Part shown: piece by piece, positions 9,207 through 17,821 of the stretch | Layout of the letters: each line of letters starts with the position of its first letter | Numbering within the stretch: position 1 is the first letter of the stretch | Origin: Bog-756 sp963769765 | Lineage (GTDB): Bacteria; Actinomycetota; Acidimicrobiia; Acidimicrobiales; RAAP-2 | DNA length: 64,000 nucleotides | Direction of reading: 5' to 3' | NCBI GenBank assembly: GCA_963769765.1 | Contig: CAVYNA010000002.1 | Span: 124,001 to 188,000 of the forward strand | Program-made: the position numbers and the translations under genes | The notes under the pieces: generated by a model | Told to the model about the DNA's origin: nothing | Database searches by the model: none | The model's input: only the letters and a program-made list of their open reading frames with translations

Positions 9207-10298
9207 GTGACGACGCGCCAGGGCTCACCGCTCAGTGACGCGCTGGCCATGGCTGCGCCCGGACAACCGCTGCGGGACGGGCTGGACCGGATCCTGCGTG
9301 CGAAACGGGGCGCGCTCGTGGTGGTCGGGGACGGGCCGGTCGTGCTGTCCATCTGCTCGGGTGGCTTCCTGCTCGACTCCGAGTTCAGCCCCCAGCGCCT
9401 CTCGGAGCTCGCGAAGATGGACGGCGCCATCATCCTCGCACCGGACGCCTCGCGGATCGCCCGGGCGAACGTCCACCTCATGCCGGACGCCTCCATCTCC
9501 ACGACCGAGACGGGCACGCGCCACCGGACGGCGGAGCGGGTCGCCCGGTCGATCGACGTGCCGGTGCTGTCGGTCTCCGCGGCGATGTCGGTGATCACGG
9601 TCTACCGCAACGACCAGAAGCATCTGATCCAGCCGACCGGGTGGCTCCACGACCGCACCGACCAGGCGCTCGCGACGATGCAGCGGTTCCGGAGCCGCTT
9701 CGACGTCGCCCTCAACGGCCTCTCGATCCTCGAGGTCGAGGACACCGTCTCGGTCGGCGACGTGGTGGGGGTCGTCCAGGCCGCAGAGATGGTGCTCCGG
9801 ATCGCCGAGGAAGTCGACGGGTACCTGGTCGAACTGGGTGACGACGGCCGCCTCGTCGGCCTGCAGTCGGCGGAGCTGGTCGACGGGGTGGCTCCGGCCC
9901 TCAACCTGGTCGTCCGAGACTATTGCTCGCCCAACACCTCGGACGGCGTCGAGCGCGTCGCCGCTGCCGACCACATCGTCGAGACCCTGGCGATGCTGCC
10001 CGGAGAGGAGCTCCGTGACCCGAACCGGGTCGCGGCGATCCTCAACCTGCCGAGCTCGATGGGGGACTCGCATGCGGGGGTCGAGCCGCGGGGCTACCGC
10101 CTCCTCTACCGCCTCCCGCGATTCTCGGACGCCATCATCGAACGGATCGTCGACCGGTTCGTCAACCTGCAGCAGATCATGCGCGCCTCGCTCGCCGAAC
10201 TCGAACAGGTCGAAGGCGTCGGCCAGGCGCGCGCCCACTCGGTGAAGGACGGGCTCACCCGCCTGGCCGAGGCGAGCATCTTCGAGCGGTACCAGTAG
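9207..10298 (+). CDS. disA: DisA, diadenylate cyclase and DNA integrity scanner
   Basis: DisA makes cyclic di-AMP from two ATP and scans DNA for branched structures. The 363-residue product has the DAC domain with the catalytic DGA motif (MDGAIILAPD, near residue 71) and the RHR motif (GTRHRTAERVA, near residue 105). A helical spine follows, and then a C-terminal helix-hairpin-helix DNA-binding domain (ASLAELEQVEGVGQARAHSV, near residue 330-350). Length and order match the family. Its own -10 element lies inside the short gap after radA, so it can be transcribed separately. Confidence 0.96.
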   Translation: MTTRQGSPLSDALAMAAPGQPLRDGLDRILRAKRGALVVVGDGPVVLSICSGGFLLDSEFSPQRLSELAKMDGAIILAPDASRIARANVHLMPDASISTTETGTRHRTAERVARSIDVPVLSVSAAMSVITVYRNDQKHLIQPTGWLHDRTDQALATMQRFRSRFDVALNGLSILEVEDTVSVGDVVGVVQAAEMVLRIAEEVDGYLVELGDDGRLVGLQSAELVDGVAPALNLVVRDYCSPNTSDGVERVAAADHIVETLAMLPGEELRDPNRVAAILNLPSSMGDSHAGVEPRGYRLLYRLPRFSDAIIERIVDRFVNLQQIMRASLAELEQVEGVGQARAHSVKDGLTRLAEASIFERYQ

Positions 10299-10386
10299 GC
10301 GATCAGCACCCTTCGGACCTGGAGCTCCACGCTCACCGGGCACCGCCCGGGCGGGCATCGCCGGGTCCACTCGAGTGCGCAGCGTG

Positions 10387-10392
10387 TACCAT
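10387..10392 (+). promoter_or_regulatory. carD -10 element (TACCAT)
   Basis: TACCAT at 10387-10392 would give a 5' leader of about 65 nt before carD, which unlike its neighbours has a real ribosome binding site (AGGAGG at 10455-10460). Confidence 0.45.
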
Positions 10393-10464
10393 GTCGTGTT
10401 TCCCCTCTGCGGTCCCGATGTCGCTTACCAGCCCGGGACCGCCCCCCCGACACCAGGAGGATCG

Positions 10465-10941
10465 GTGTTCGACATCGGTGACAAGGTCGTCTATCCCCAC
10501 CACGGCGCGGCCGTGGTCGAGCGACGCGAGACCAAGGAAGCCTTCGGAAAGAAGCAGGAGTACCTGGTCCTCCGCCTCGCCTACGGCGATCTCACCTTGA
10601 TGGTGCCTGCGGACAACACCGATGGGGTGGGACTCCGTGAGGTCATCAACGACGAAGAGGTCGAGGAGGTGTTCGCCGTCCTCCGCAAGAAGGAGGCGCG
10701 GATGCCCACCAACTGGTCGCGGCGGTACAAGAACCACTCGGAGAAGCTTCGTTCGGGGGACATCTACCAGGTTGCCGAGGTCGTCCGGAACCTCTCGATC
10801 CGCGACAAGGACAAGGGGCTCTCGGCAGGCGAGAAGCGGATGCTGAGCCGTGCGCGCCAGATCCTCGTCTCCGAGCTGACCTTCGCGCTCGGCGTCGACG
10901 AGGAGACCGCGGAGCTCCGGCTCAACGAGGCGCTTCCCTGA
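10465..10941 (+). CDS. carD: CarD-family RNA polymerase-binding transcription factor
   Basis: CarD binds the RNA polymerase beta subunit and stabilises open promoter complexes, notably at rRNA promoters in actinobacteria. The 158-residue protein has the N-terminal RNAP-interacting Tudor-like domain (VFDIGDKVVYPHHGAAVVE, residues 1-19, then the EYLVLRLAYGDLTLMVP strand region). A helical C-terminal DNA-binding domain follows, including the MPTNWSRRYKNHSEKL segment. GTG 10465 is chosen because AGGAGG lies 4 nt upstream and because the CarD fold starts exactly there; an upstream in-frame extension has no family match. ispD follows directly, so the two are probably co-transcribed. Confidence 0.96.
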   Translation: MFDIGDKVVYPHHGAAVVERRETKEAFGKKQEYLVLRLAYGDLTLMVPADNTDGVGLREVINDEEVEEVFAVLRKKEARMPTNWSRRYKNHSEKLRSGDIYQVAEVVRNLSIRDKDKGLSAGEKRMLSRARQILVSELTFALGVDEETAELRLNEALP

Positions 10942-10967
10942 GCCGACCGGGGCCCGTCTGGGCCATC

Positions 10968-11633
10968 GTGGTGGCCGGCGGTGCCGGTCGCCGGTTCGGC
11001 GGTCCCAAGCAGTTCGTCCAGCTGGCGGGCCGTCCGGTGGCGGCCTGGTCCGTCGACGCGGCCCGCTCGGTGGCGGACGGGGTCGTCCTCGTGGTCCCCT
11101 CCGACATGGCGATGGACATGCCGATGGTGGCCCCCGGCGCACCGTCGGACGCCTCGCCGGGCTTCGGTGCCGACTGCGTGGTCAACGGCGGTGCGACCCG
11201 GTCCGCGTCGGTGCGTGCGGGGCTCCATGCGGTGCCGGCGGAGGCATCGGTCGTCGTCGTGCACGACGCCGTGCGCCCGCTGGCGACCGTGGCGCTGTTC
11301 GAGGCGGTCGTCGAGGTCGTCCGGCGTGGTGACGTGGACGCGGTCGTCCCGGTGCTGCCGGTGGGCGACACCTTGAAGCGCGTCGCGGACGGCACGGTGC
11401 TCGAGACCGTGGATCGGGAGCACCTTGTGACCGTCCAGACCCCCCAGGCGTTCGCCGCTCCCGCACTTCGCGACGCGCACGCATCGGGCGGTGAGGCAAC
11501 CGACGACGCAGCGATGCTCGAGCGACTCGGCGCTACGGTGCGGACGGTGCCGGGCGAGCCGTTGAACCTGAAACTGACGAGACCGGACGACCTGGCCGTG
11601 GCCGAGACCGTGCTCCGCGCACGGCGACCATGA
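10968..11633 (+). CDS. ispD: IspD, 2-C-methyl-D-erythritol 4-phosphate cytidylyltransferase
   Basis: IspD attaches CMP to methylerythritol phosphate, the third step of the MEP isoprenoid pathway. The nucleotide-binding start VVAGGAGRRFGGPKQF and the VVVHDAVRPL, VDREHLVTVQTPQAF and EPLNLKLTRPDDL motifs are all family hallmarks. The start is uncertain: GTG 10968 is the first ordinary start codon in frame, but it cuts the first beta strand short (the upstream codons read VWAI). The only earlier in-frame candidate is a CTG at 10938 that overlaps the carD stop as CTGA. It overlaps ispF by four bases (ATGA). Confidence 0.93.
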   Translation: MVAGGAGRRFGGPKQFVQLAGRPVAAWSVDAARSVADGVVLVVPSDMAMDMPMVAPGAPSDASPGFGADCVVNGGATRSASVRAGLHAVPAEASVVVVHDAVRPLATVALFEAVVEVVRRGDVDAVVPVLPVGDTLKRVADGTVLETVDREHLVTVQTPQAFAAPALRDAHASGGEATDDAAMLERLGATVRTVPGEPLNLKLTRPDDLAVAETVLRARRP

Positions 11634-12160
11634 CCGACGCGGCCGATCTCAGGATCGGGCACGGCTACGACGTCCACCGCTTCGCGGACGTCGAGGGCCG
11701 TCCGTTGGTGCTCGGAGGTGTGGTGGTCGGCGGCGCGGACGCCCGGTCGCTCGAGGGTCACAGCGACGCCGACGCGGTCTGCCATGCGCTGGCCGACGCG
11801 CTCCTCGGGGCGGCGGGTCTCGAGGATTTGGGGCACGTGGCACCCGACACCGATCCACGTTGGAAGAACGCGGACAGCCTCGACCTGCTCGGCCGGATCG
11901 TCGGCACCGTCCGCCGGCACGGCTGGGCCCCGACGAGCGCGGACTGCACGGTGATCGCCGAGCGGCCGCGGCTCGCGCCGTTCGTGACGAAGATGGCCGA
12001 GCGACTGTCGAACGTGCTCGGCGCGCCGGTGAACGTCAAGGCCACCTCGACCGATGGGCTCGGGGCGATCGGTCGGGCCGAGGGCATCGCCGTCGCGGCC
12101 GTGGTCCTGCTCGTGCGGGCGCCGCTCGATCCCGACGGACCGGCGTCGGGGCGCCGGTGA
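11630..12160 (+). CDS. ispF: IspF, 2-C-methyl-D-erythritol 2,4-cyclodiphosphate synthase
   Basis: IspF cyclises the CDP-linked intermediate of the MEP pathway with loss of CMP. The 176-residue protein shows the metal-binding GHGYDVHRF motif (residues 9-17), EGHSDADAVCHALADALLGAAGLEDLG, DSLDLL, and the C-terminal VNVKATSTDGLGAIGRAEGI signature. Its ATG overlaps the ispD stop, and its own stop overlaps the next start as GTGA, so ispD-ispF-rlmB is translationally coupled. The last dozen residues (PLDPDGPASGRR) extend slightly beyond the usual C-terminus. Confidence 0.96.
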   Translation: MTDAADLRIGHGYDVHRFADVEGRPLVLGGVVVGGADARSLEGHSDADAVCHALADALLGAAGLEDLGHVAPDTDPRWKNADSLDLLGRIVGTVRRHGWAPTSADCTVIAERPRLAPFVTKMAERLSNVLGAPVNVKATSTDGLGAIGRAEGIAVAAVVLLVRAPLDPDGPASGRR

Positions 12161-13085
12161 GCCCGTCGGAGCGTCGCGGGGCGCCGCGCGGTTGGAAGGC
12201 CGGGGGACGACCCGTTCGTGCCGGCGGACGAGTCGTTCGAACCGGCGGACGCACGCCGTCGGGCGCCTCGGGGACTCGCACCCCTGGCCGGCGCGAGGCC
12301 GCCAAGGGGGCTCGGGGAGGCGGCGGGACCGACCGACACGGGCTCGGCGGCGAGCAGATCGAGGGGCGCCAGGCCGTACGTGAGCTGCTGAGCGCCGGAC
12401 GGAGACGGGTCACCTCGTTGGTCGTGGCCGACGGCATGGACCCGGCCGCCGTGCTCGACGAGATCGAGGCGCTGGCCGCGAGCCGCAAGGTGCCGGTCAC
12501 CAGGGTCTCGAGGCGACGGCTCGACACCCTGGCGAGGACCGACGCGCCCCAGGGAGTGCTCGCCACTGCTCGTCCGGTCGAGGAGGTCCCGCTCGAGACG
12601 CTCGCCGAGCGCGCCGCGGGGGACGCGAGCCGTTCCTCCTCGTCGTCGACAGCATCACCGATCCGGCCAACCTCGGCGCCCTGCTGCGAAGTGCGGAGTG
12701 CGCGGGCGTCACCGGGGTGGTCCTCGCGCGGCACCGTGCCGCCCACCTCTCGCCGACCGTTGCCAAGGTCGCGGCAGGTGCGATCGAGTATCTCCCGATG
12801 GCGGTGGTCGCGGGGGTCCCGACCGCCCTGAAGCGTCTGGTGTCGCTCGGCGTCTGGACGGTCGGCCTCGATGCCGACGCGACCATGTCCCTCTACGATC
12901 TCCCTTTCGAGGACCAGTCCGTGGCCCTGGTGGTCGGATCGGAGGGGAGCGGCCTCTCCGATCTCACACGGAAGCGGTGCGACCTGCTCGTGTCGATCCC
13001 CCAGCACGGGACGCTCTCGTCGCTCAACGCGGCGACGGCCGGTGCGATCGCCTGCTTCGAGATCGCGCGCCGTCGCCCGCACTGA
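12157..13085 (+). pseudogene. rlmB: rlmB, 23S rRNA 2'-O-methyltransferase (TrmH/SpoU family), frameshifted
   Basis: The gene starts at GTG 12157, overlapping the ispF stop as GTGA. An Arg/Gly-rich N-terminal extension precedes the substrate-binding domain (GGEQIEGRQAVRELLSAGRR to VEEVPLETLAERAAGDAS). Near 12629 the frame breaks; the SPOUT domain then continues in another frame as PFLLVVDSITDPANLGALLR, through VVGSEGSGLSDLTRKRCDLL, to SIPQHGTLSSLNAATAGAI. These are the three SpoU motifs. One missing C in the run at 12629-12631 would restore a protein of about 309 residues. RlmB methylates G2251 in E. coli 23S rRNA; the equivalent role is inferred. It could be a true loss or a sequence error. 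Confidence 0.85.
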
Positions 13086-13117
13086 GCCCTCCGTCTCGCC
13101 GGCCATGACGAGCGGGT

Positions 13118-13151
13118 AGAACCGGAGCGCACGCGGAGCCGGGCCGGTTCT
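13118..13151 (+). terminator. Hairpin after rlmB
   Basis: AGAACCGG at 13118-13125 pairs with CCGGTTCT at 13144-13151 across an 18-nt GC-rich loop. It may end the carD-ispDF-rlmB transcript. No U-tract is present. Confidence 0.4.
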
Positions 13152-13174
13152 GCTCACCGAACGGAGGACGGACG

Positions 13175-14545
13175 ATGACCGAACTGGCCGAGGTCGTGGT
13201 GGTGGGCATGGGGCCGGGAGGTGAGGACGTCGCCGAGCGGCTGGCGGGCGCGGGGCTCGACGTCGTCGGCATCGACGGCGAGCTGGTCGGTGGGGAGTGC
13301 CCCTACTGGGGGTGCGTCCCGTCGAAGATGATGATCCGCGCGGCGGACGTGCTCGCCGAGGCCCGGCGCGTCCCGGTCCTGGCCGGAGCCGTCTCGGTCG
13401 AGCCCGAGTGGGCGCCGGTCGCCCGGCGCATCCGGTCTGAGGCAACCGACAATTGGGACGACGCGGTGGCTGTCGCACGATTCGAGCAGCTCGGTGGCCG
13501 TTTCGTGCGCGGGTGGGGCCGGCTCGACGGGCCGCACCGGGTCGTGGTGGGCGACCGGGTGTTCGAGGCGAGCCGCGCGGTGGTCGTCGGGACCGGGACC
13601 CGGGCCTGGGTACCACCGGTCGACGGCCTGTCGGCCACTCCGTACTGGTCCAACCGGGAGGCGGTCGAGGCCGAGCAGGTCCCGGACTCCCTCGTGGTCC
13701 TGGGCGGCGGGGCGATCGGGGTCGAGCTCGCTCAGGTCTTCCGCCGGTTCGGCTCCACGGTCTCGGTCGTCGAGGCGGGACCACGTCTGCTCGGACCTGA
13801 GGAGCCGGAGTCCGGCGCGCTGGTCGAGGAGCTCCTCGCGGCCGAGGGCATCGACGTCCGGGTCGGAGCGGCCGTCGTCTCGGTCGAACACGACGGGTCG
13901 GGGTTTACGGTCGCCCTCGCGGACGGCGGCCCGGCGCGCGCCGAGCGCCTCCTCGTCGCCACGGGTCGACGTGCAGACCTGGCGGGACTCAACGTCGCGT
14001 CCATCGGCGTGGACGAAGGGGCGCGGGCCATCCCGGTCGACGACCACCTCCGCGTGCTCGGACACGAGCGGCTCTGGGCCGTCGGCGACGTGACCGGCAA
14101 GGGTGCGTTCACCCACGTCTCGATGTACCAGGCGGACATCGTCGTCAACGACATCCTGGGCCACGAGGTCGTCCCCGCCGTCTACCGGGCGCTGCCGAGG
14201 GTCACGTTCACCGACCCGGAGATCGGCGCGGTGGGCCTCACCGAGCAGGAGGCACGCGCGGCCGGTCTGACGGTGAGGATCGGGTACACGGAGCTCCCGA
14301 CGTCTGCGCGCGGCTGGATCCACAAGGTGGGCAACCGCGGGTTCGTCAAGCTCGTCGAGGACGCCGAGCGTCGGGTGCTGGTCGGCGCGACGTCGGCCGG
14401 CCCTGCCGGCGGTGAGGTGCTCGGGCTGCTGACGCTCGCGGTCCACGCGGAGGTCCCGACGAGCACCCTCCGCCACATGATCTACGCGTACCCGACCTTC
14501 CACCGCGCCATCGAGGCGGCGGTCAAGGACCTGGACGCTTCCTGA
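13175..14545 (+). CDS. Flavoprotein pyridine nucleotide-disulfide oxidoreductase, non-canonical active site
   Basis: A 456-residue class I disulfide reductase relative. It has an N-terminal FAD site (VVVVGMGPGGEDVAERL), a redox-type cysteine pair in GGECPYWGCVPSKMM (CxxxxC, residues about 44-49), an NAD(P)H site (LVVLGGGAIGVELAQVF), the second FAD motif (LWAVGDVTGKGAFTHV) and a C-terminal dimerisation domain. In lipoamide dehydrogenase and mercuric reductase the C-terminus carries a His-Pro-Thr...Glu dyad; here the matching stretch reads YAYPTFHRAIEAA, so the catalytic His is replaced. The substrate is therefore unclear, and a quinone or small-disulfide reductase is possible. It converges with egtD. 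Confidence 0.88.
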   Translation: MTELAEVVVVGMGPGGEDVAERLAGAGLDVVGIDGELVGGECPYWGCVPSKMMIRAADVLAEARRVPVLAGAVSVEPEWAPVARRIRSEATDNWDDAVAVARFEQLGGRFVRGWGRLDGPHRVVVGDRVFEASRAVVVGTGTRAWVPPVDGLSATPYWSNREAVEAEQVPDSLVVLGGGAIGVELAQVFRRFGSTVSVVEAGPRLLGPEEPESGALVEELLAAEGIDVRVGAAVVSVEHDGSGFTVALADGGPARAERLLVATGRRADLAGLNVASIGVDEGARAIPVDDHLRVLGHERLWAVGDVTGKGAFTHVSMYQADIVVNDILGHEVVPAVYRALPRVTFTDPEIGAVGLTEQEARAAGLTVRIGYTELPTSARGWIHKVGNRGFVKLVEDAERRVLVGATSAGPAGGEVLGLLTLAVHAEVPTSTLRHMIYAYPTFHRAIEAAVKDLDAS

Positions 14546-14566
14546 GCGAGGACCCCGGGTCGGCGA

Positions 14567-15547
14567 TCAGGCGGGTCGGGCGAGCGTGAGCAGGAACTCG
14601 TCGCCGTCCGAGGGCCACGCCGCCTCGACGGCGAAGCCGCACCGGGCGAGCTCCGCGGCCAGCAGCTCGGTGGAGAACTTGGTGCTGATCTCGGTGAGCA
14701 TCTCCTCCCCGCAGGCGAACGTCACGTCGAGGTCGAGGTCGGCGATGCGCACCTGCTGATCGCGGGCGGAGCGCAGCCACATCTCGATGCGGTGGTCGGA
14801 CTCGTTCCACCGGGCGACGTGGTCGAACCGCTCGGGGCGGAAGTCGGCGCCCAGCTCGCGGTTGAGCACGTGCAGGACGTTCCGGTTGAACTCGGCCGTG
14901 ACACCCGCCGCATCGTCGTAGGCGTTGACGAGGCGCGTCCGGTCCTTGATGAGGTCGGTCCCGAGCAGGAGGCGGTCGTCACGCCCCATCACCGCGACCA
15001 GGTCGGCGAGGAATCGGGTCCGCTGGTCCGGATCGAGGTTGCCGACGGTGCCGCCGAGGAACGCGATCATCCGACGGCCCCCGGTCGGGAGCCGGTCGAG
15101 GTGGCGGTGGAAGTCCCCGACCACCGCCGTGACCGTCAATCCCCGGAATTCGTCCGCCAACGCCGCTGCTGCTGCTGCGAGGGTCGACTCACTCACGTCG
15201 AGGGGGACGTAGCGGTGCAGCTGCCCGGCCGAACGCATCGCGTCGAGGAGGATGCGGCTCTTGTCGCAGGTGCCCGCCCCGAGCTCGACGAGCACGTCGG
15301 TGTCGGCGAGGCTCACGATGTCCTTCGCCCACCTCTCGAGGATCGAGCGCTCGGCGCGGGTGGGGTAGTACTCGGGGAGCCGGGTGATCTCGTCGAAGAG
15401 CCGGCTGCCCCGGTCGTCGTAGAAGTACACGGGGGGGAGCTCCCGCGGCGTCGCCGCCATGCCCTCGCGGACGTCGAGGAGCATCGCGCCCCGGAGGTCG
15501 TCCGCCGAGAGATGGATGTCGATGGTCGGGGTGATCGTCGTGGTCAC
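14567..15547 (-). CDS. egtD: EgtD, histidine N-alpha-trimethyltransferase
   Basis: EgtD uses three SAM to turn histidine into hercynine, the first step of ergothioneine synthesis. The 326-residue protein has the family N-terminus (LPPVYFYDDRGSRLFDEITRLPEYYPTRAE), the SAM-binding motif VLVELGAGTCDKSRILLDA, and the IAFLGGTVGNLDPDQR stretch typical of EgtD. The C-terminal EISTKFSTELLAAELARCGF block, part of the substrate pocket, is also present. GTG 15547 is the likely start, 16 nt after the egtB stop, so the two form an operon. Confidence 0.95.
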   Translation of the reverse strand: MTTTITPTIDIHLSADDLRGAMLLDVREGMAATPRELPPVYFYDDRGSRLFDEITRLPEYYPTRAERSILERWAKDIVSLADTDVLVELGAGTCDKSRILLDAMRSAGQLHRYVPLDVSESTLAAAAAALADEFRGLTVTAVVGDFHRHLDRLPTGGRRMIAFLGGTVGNLDPDQRTRFLADLVAVMGRDDRLLLGTDLIKDRTRLVNAYDDAAGVTAEFNRNVLHVLNRELGADFRPERFDHVARWNESDHRIEMWLRSARDQQVRIADLDLDVTFACGEEMLTEISTKFSTELLAAELARCGFAVEAAWPSDGDEFLLTLARPA

Positions 15548-15563
15548 GGCTGCTCCATGGTGG

Positions 15564-16817
15564 TCAGGCGCCACGCGCCAGCCGCAGGCCGGCGAACACC
15601 CAGCGGGCGGCGGGAGGAAAGAAGTTCCGATAGGTGGCGCGCACGTGGTCACGCGGCGAGACGCAGCTTCCGCCCCGCAGCACGTACTGGTTGACCATGA
15701 ACTTGCCGTTGTACTCGCCCGCCGCTCCGGGCAGGGGCTCGAAGCCCGGATACGGGCTGTAGGCCGACGACGTCCACTGCCACACGTCGCTGAACGGGCC
15801 GGAGCCGACCGGATCGAGCGGGCGTGGATGGGGAGGACCGGGTTCGAGGTGGTGGTCCGCGACCGACCGGTCGCCTGCGGCGAGCTCCCACTCCGCCTCC
15901 GTCGGCAACCTGGCACCGGCCCAGCGCGCGTACGCGTCGGCTTCGTAGTAGCTGACGTGGCAGACGGGACGGGACGGATCGACGTCCACCGTCCCCCCGA
16001 GCGTGAACTCCCGCCAGCGCCCTTCCATCCCGGACCAGTAGAGCGGGCTCGTCCATCCCTCGTTCCGGACCGTCGCCCAGCCGTCCGAGAGCCACAGCTC
16101 AGGTCGTTCGTACCCGCCGTCGTCGATGAAGTCGGTCCACTCGCCGCAGCTCACCGGCCGGTCGGTGATCGCGAAGGGCTGGAGGTGGACGCGGTGACGC
16201 GGGAACTCGTTGTCGAAACCGAACCCGGACCCACTGTGCCCGATCCATTGGACGCCACCGGGGTGTTCGGTCCAGGTGATCTTCCCGAGCTCGGTCGGGT
16301 GCACCGGCGAGAGGCTCCCGTAAGCGGGGGACAGCGGGTTGTGCGAGAGCACGTGCTTGATGTCCATGAGAAGCAGCTCTTGGTGCTGTTGTTCGTGCTG
16401 GATGCCGAGCTCGACGAGCGCGGCGCTGGGCCGCTCGAGGCGCGTCTCGAGCAGGCGCATCATGTGGTCGTCGACGTAGCGGCGGTAGGCCGCGATCTCC
16501 TCGACACCGGGGCGCGAGATCAAGCCGCGTTCGGGACGCGGGAACTGCTCGCCGACGGTCTGGTAGTAGGAGTTGAAGAGGACCGCGTAGGCCGGGTGGT
16601 AGGGCTCGTACCCGACGACCTCCTCTGCGAGCAGGAAGGTCTCGAAGAACCACGAGGTATGGGCGCGGTGCCACTTGGTCGGGCTCACGTCCGGCATCGA
16701 CTGGACGGTCTGGTCCTCGGCGGTGAGCGGGGCCGCCAGGACCTCGGTGAGCGCCCGGGTGGCCGCGAAGCGTTCTGCGAGGTTCCGCTGGTCGACGGTC
16801 GTCAGCTGTTCGGCCAT
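15564..16817 (-). CDS. egtB: EgtB, iron-dependent hercynine sulfoxide synthase
   Basis: EgtB joins hercynine to a thiol donor with O2, forming the C-S bond of ergothioneine. The 417-residue protein has an N-terminal DinB-like domain carrying the iron ligands (H50/H53 region in KWHRAHTSWFFE and the HEQQHQE motif at about 141-147). A C-terminal formylglycine-generating-enzyme-like domain follows (VSYYEADAYARWAGARLPTEAEWE, then NGKFMVNQYVLRGGSC near the end). AAGGAG precedes the ATG. No egtA, egtC or egtE lies nearby, so whether the sulfur donor is gamma-glutamylcysteine or cysteine is open; the two-gene arrangement favours a short pathway. Confidence 0.95.
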   Translation of the reverse strand: MAEQLTTVDQRNLAERFAATRALTEVLAAPLTAEDQTVQSMPDVSPTKWHRAHTSWFFETFLLAEEVVGYEPYHPAYAVLFNSYYQTVGEQFPRPERGLISRPGVEEIAAYRRYVDDHMMRLLETRLERPSAALVELGIQHEQQHQELLLMDIKHVLSHNPLSPAYGSLSPVHPTELGKITWTEHPGGVQWIGHSGSGFGFDNEFPRHRVHLQPFAITDRPVSCGEWTDFIDDGGYERPELWLSDGWATVRNEGWTSPLYWSGMEGRWREFTLGGTVDVDPSRPVCHVSYYEADAYARWAGARLPTEAEWELAAGDRSVADHHLEPGPPHPRPLDPVGSGPFSDVWQWTSSAYSPYPGFEPLPGAAGEYNGKFMVNQYVLRGGSCVSPRDHVRATYRNFFPPAARWVFAGLRLARGA

Positions 16818-17031
16818 CCCCGCTCCTTCCGGTGGGCATGGGGATCGTGGACAGGCCCCGCGGGCGCCGAGGGCGGGGTGTCTCCGCCAGAACTTACCCG
16901 GTGGGCCCCAGAACCGATCACCGGGCCGATCACTGGGCCGTCCGCAGGTGGGAGCCGGTGCGGGGACGGGCCCATTGCGGCTGAGGTCTTCCCGGGTCGA
17001 CCGGCAGCCGGCAGCCTGCGAGCCGCCTGCG

Positions 17032-17104
17032 AGCCGGCGGTGGGAATCGAACCCACGACCTGACGATTACAAGTCGTCTGCGCTACCAACTGCGCCACAC
17101 CGGC
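17032..17104 (-). tRNA. tRNA-Thr (anticodon UGU)
   Basis: The minus strand folds into a full cloverleaf: acceptor GCCGGTG/CGCCGGC, D-arm GCGC...GCGC, anticodon stem GACGA/TCGTC enclosing CTTGTAA (anticodon TGT), and T-arm GTGGG-TTCGATT-CCCAC. CCA is not encoded. Confidence 0.95.
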
Positions 17105-17249
17105 ACGTCCGTGGCGAGCCCCGGACCTGGACCATTGTACGGGCGTCCGCACCTCCTGAGGGGTGTGCCGCGGCCGGCGTGGGCTCCACGACGGGCCCGG
17201 ACGGCGAAACCCTTGCATCGGCCCCCTCCGGTTGGCAGGCTGGCTGCCA

Positions 17250-17810
17250 GTGGTGGATGACGGCTCCGATGCGCAGGCAAACCAGCACCATCGACGGAGA
17301 GACGGCATCCCGGTCCTTCGAGCCCTGGCGGTGCTCGTGCTCTTCGTCGCGGCGACGCTGGTCGCGCTCGGACAGCTCCACCCGTCGTCGAGCCCCTCTG
17401 CCACATCGGCGGGGTCGTCCTCGACGACCTCGACCACCGTTGCGCCGTCCACGACGACCACCCACGCCCAGAGCCGGGTGCCCGTGCTCGTTGCGAACGC
17501 CTCCGGCGTGGCGGGTGCCGCCGCGTCGATCACCAACCAGCTGCAGGTCGGTGGGTGGAACATGCAGACGCCGGTCAACGCGTCCGCGCGGGTGCCGTCG
17601 TCGCACGTCTACTACCTCGCCGGGCAGCAGCAGGCGGCGACGGCCGTCGCCGCATCCCTGCACCTCCCGTCGTCCGCAGTCGTCCCGTACACAACGGCGG
17701 CACCGGTGAGCTCGATCGGGACCGCAGGGGTGGTCGTGGTGGTCGGCCCCGATCTGGCGACTCCGGTCGGGTCCGTGACGACGCTTCCGTCGCACCCGTC
17801 GGGCACCTGA
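17250..17810 (+). CDS. Membrane-anchored LytR_C-domain protein
   Basis: A type II membrane protein of about 186 residues. It has a short cytoplasmic N-terminus, one transmembrane helix (PVLRALAVLVLFVAATLVALG), a Ser/Thr-rich linker (SSTTSTTVAPSTTTTHAQS), and an extracellular LytR_C-type domain (RVPVLVANASGVAGAAASIT through GTAGVVVVVGPDLA). LytR_C domains accompany cell-wall polymer ligases and occur alone in actinobacteria; the exact role is unknown. The start is uncertain: GTG at 17250 or 17253 just upstream of the helix is the most economical choice. It is divergent from tRNA-Thr and followed 12 nt later by otsB. Confidence 0.75.
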   Translation: MVDDGSDAQANQHHRRRDGIPVLRALAVLVLFVAATLVALGQLHPSSSPSATSAGSSSTTSTTVAPSTTTTHAQSRVPVLVANASGVAGAAASITNQLQVGGWNMQTPVNASARVPSSHVYYLAGQQQAATAVAASLHLPSSAVVPYTTAAPVSSIGTAGVVVVVGPDLATPVGSVTTLPSHPSGT

Positions 17811-17821
17811 CCGACCACGCG

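Noticed and set aside
12036..13784. Minus-strand frame of 582 codons over rlmB and the disulfide reductase
   Set aside because: Pro/Arg-rich shadow with no family features; the plus strand holds clear SPOUT and flavoprotein motifs.
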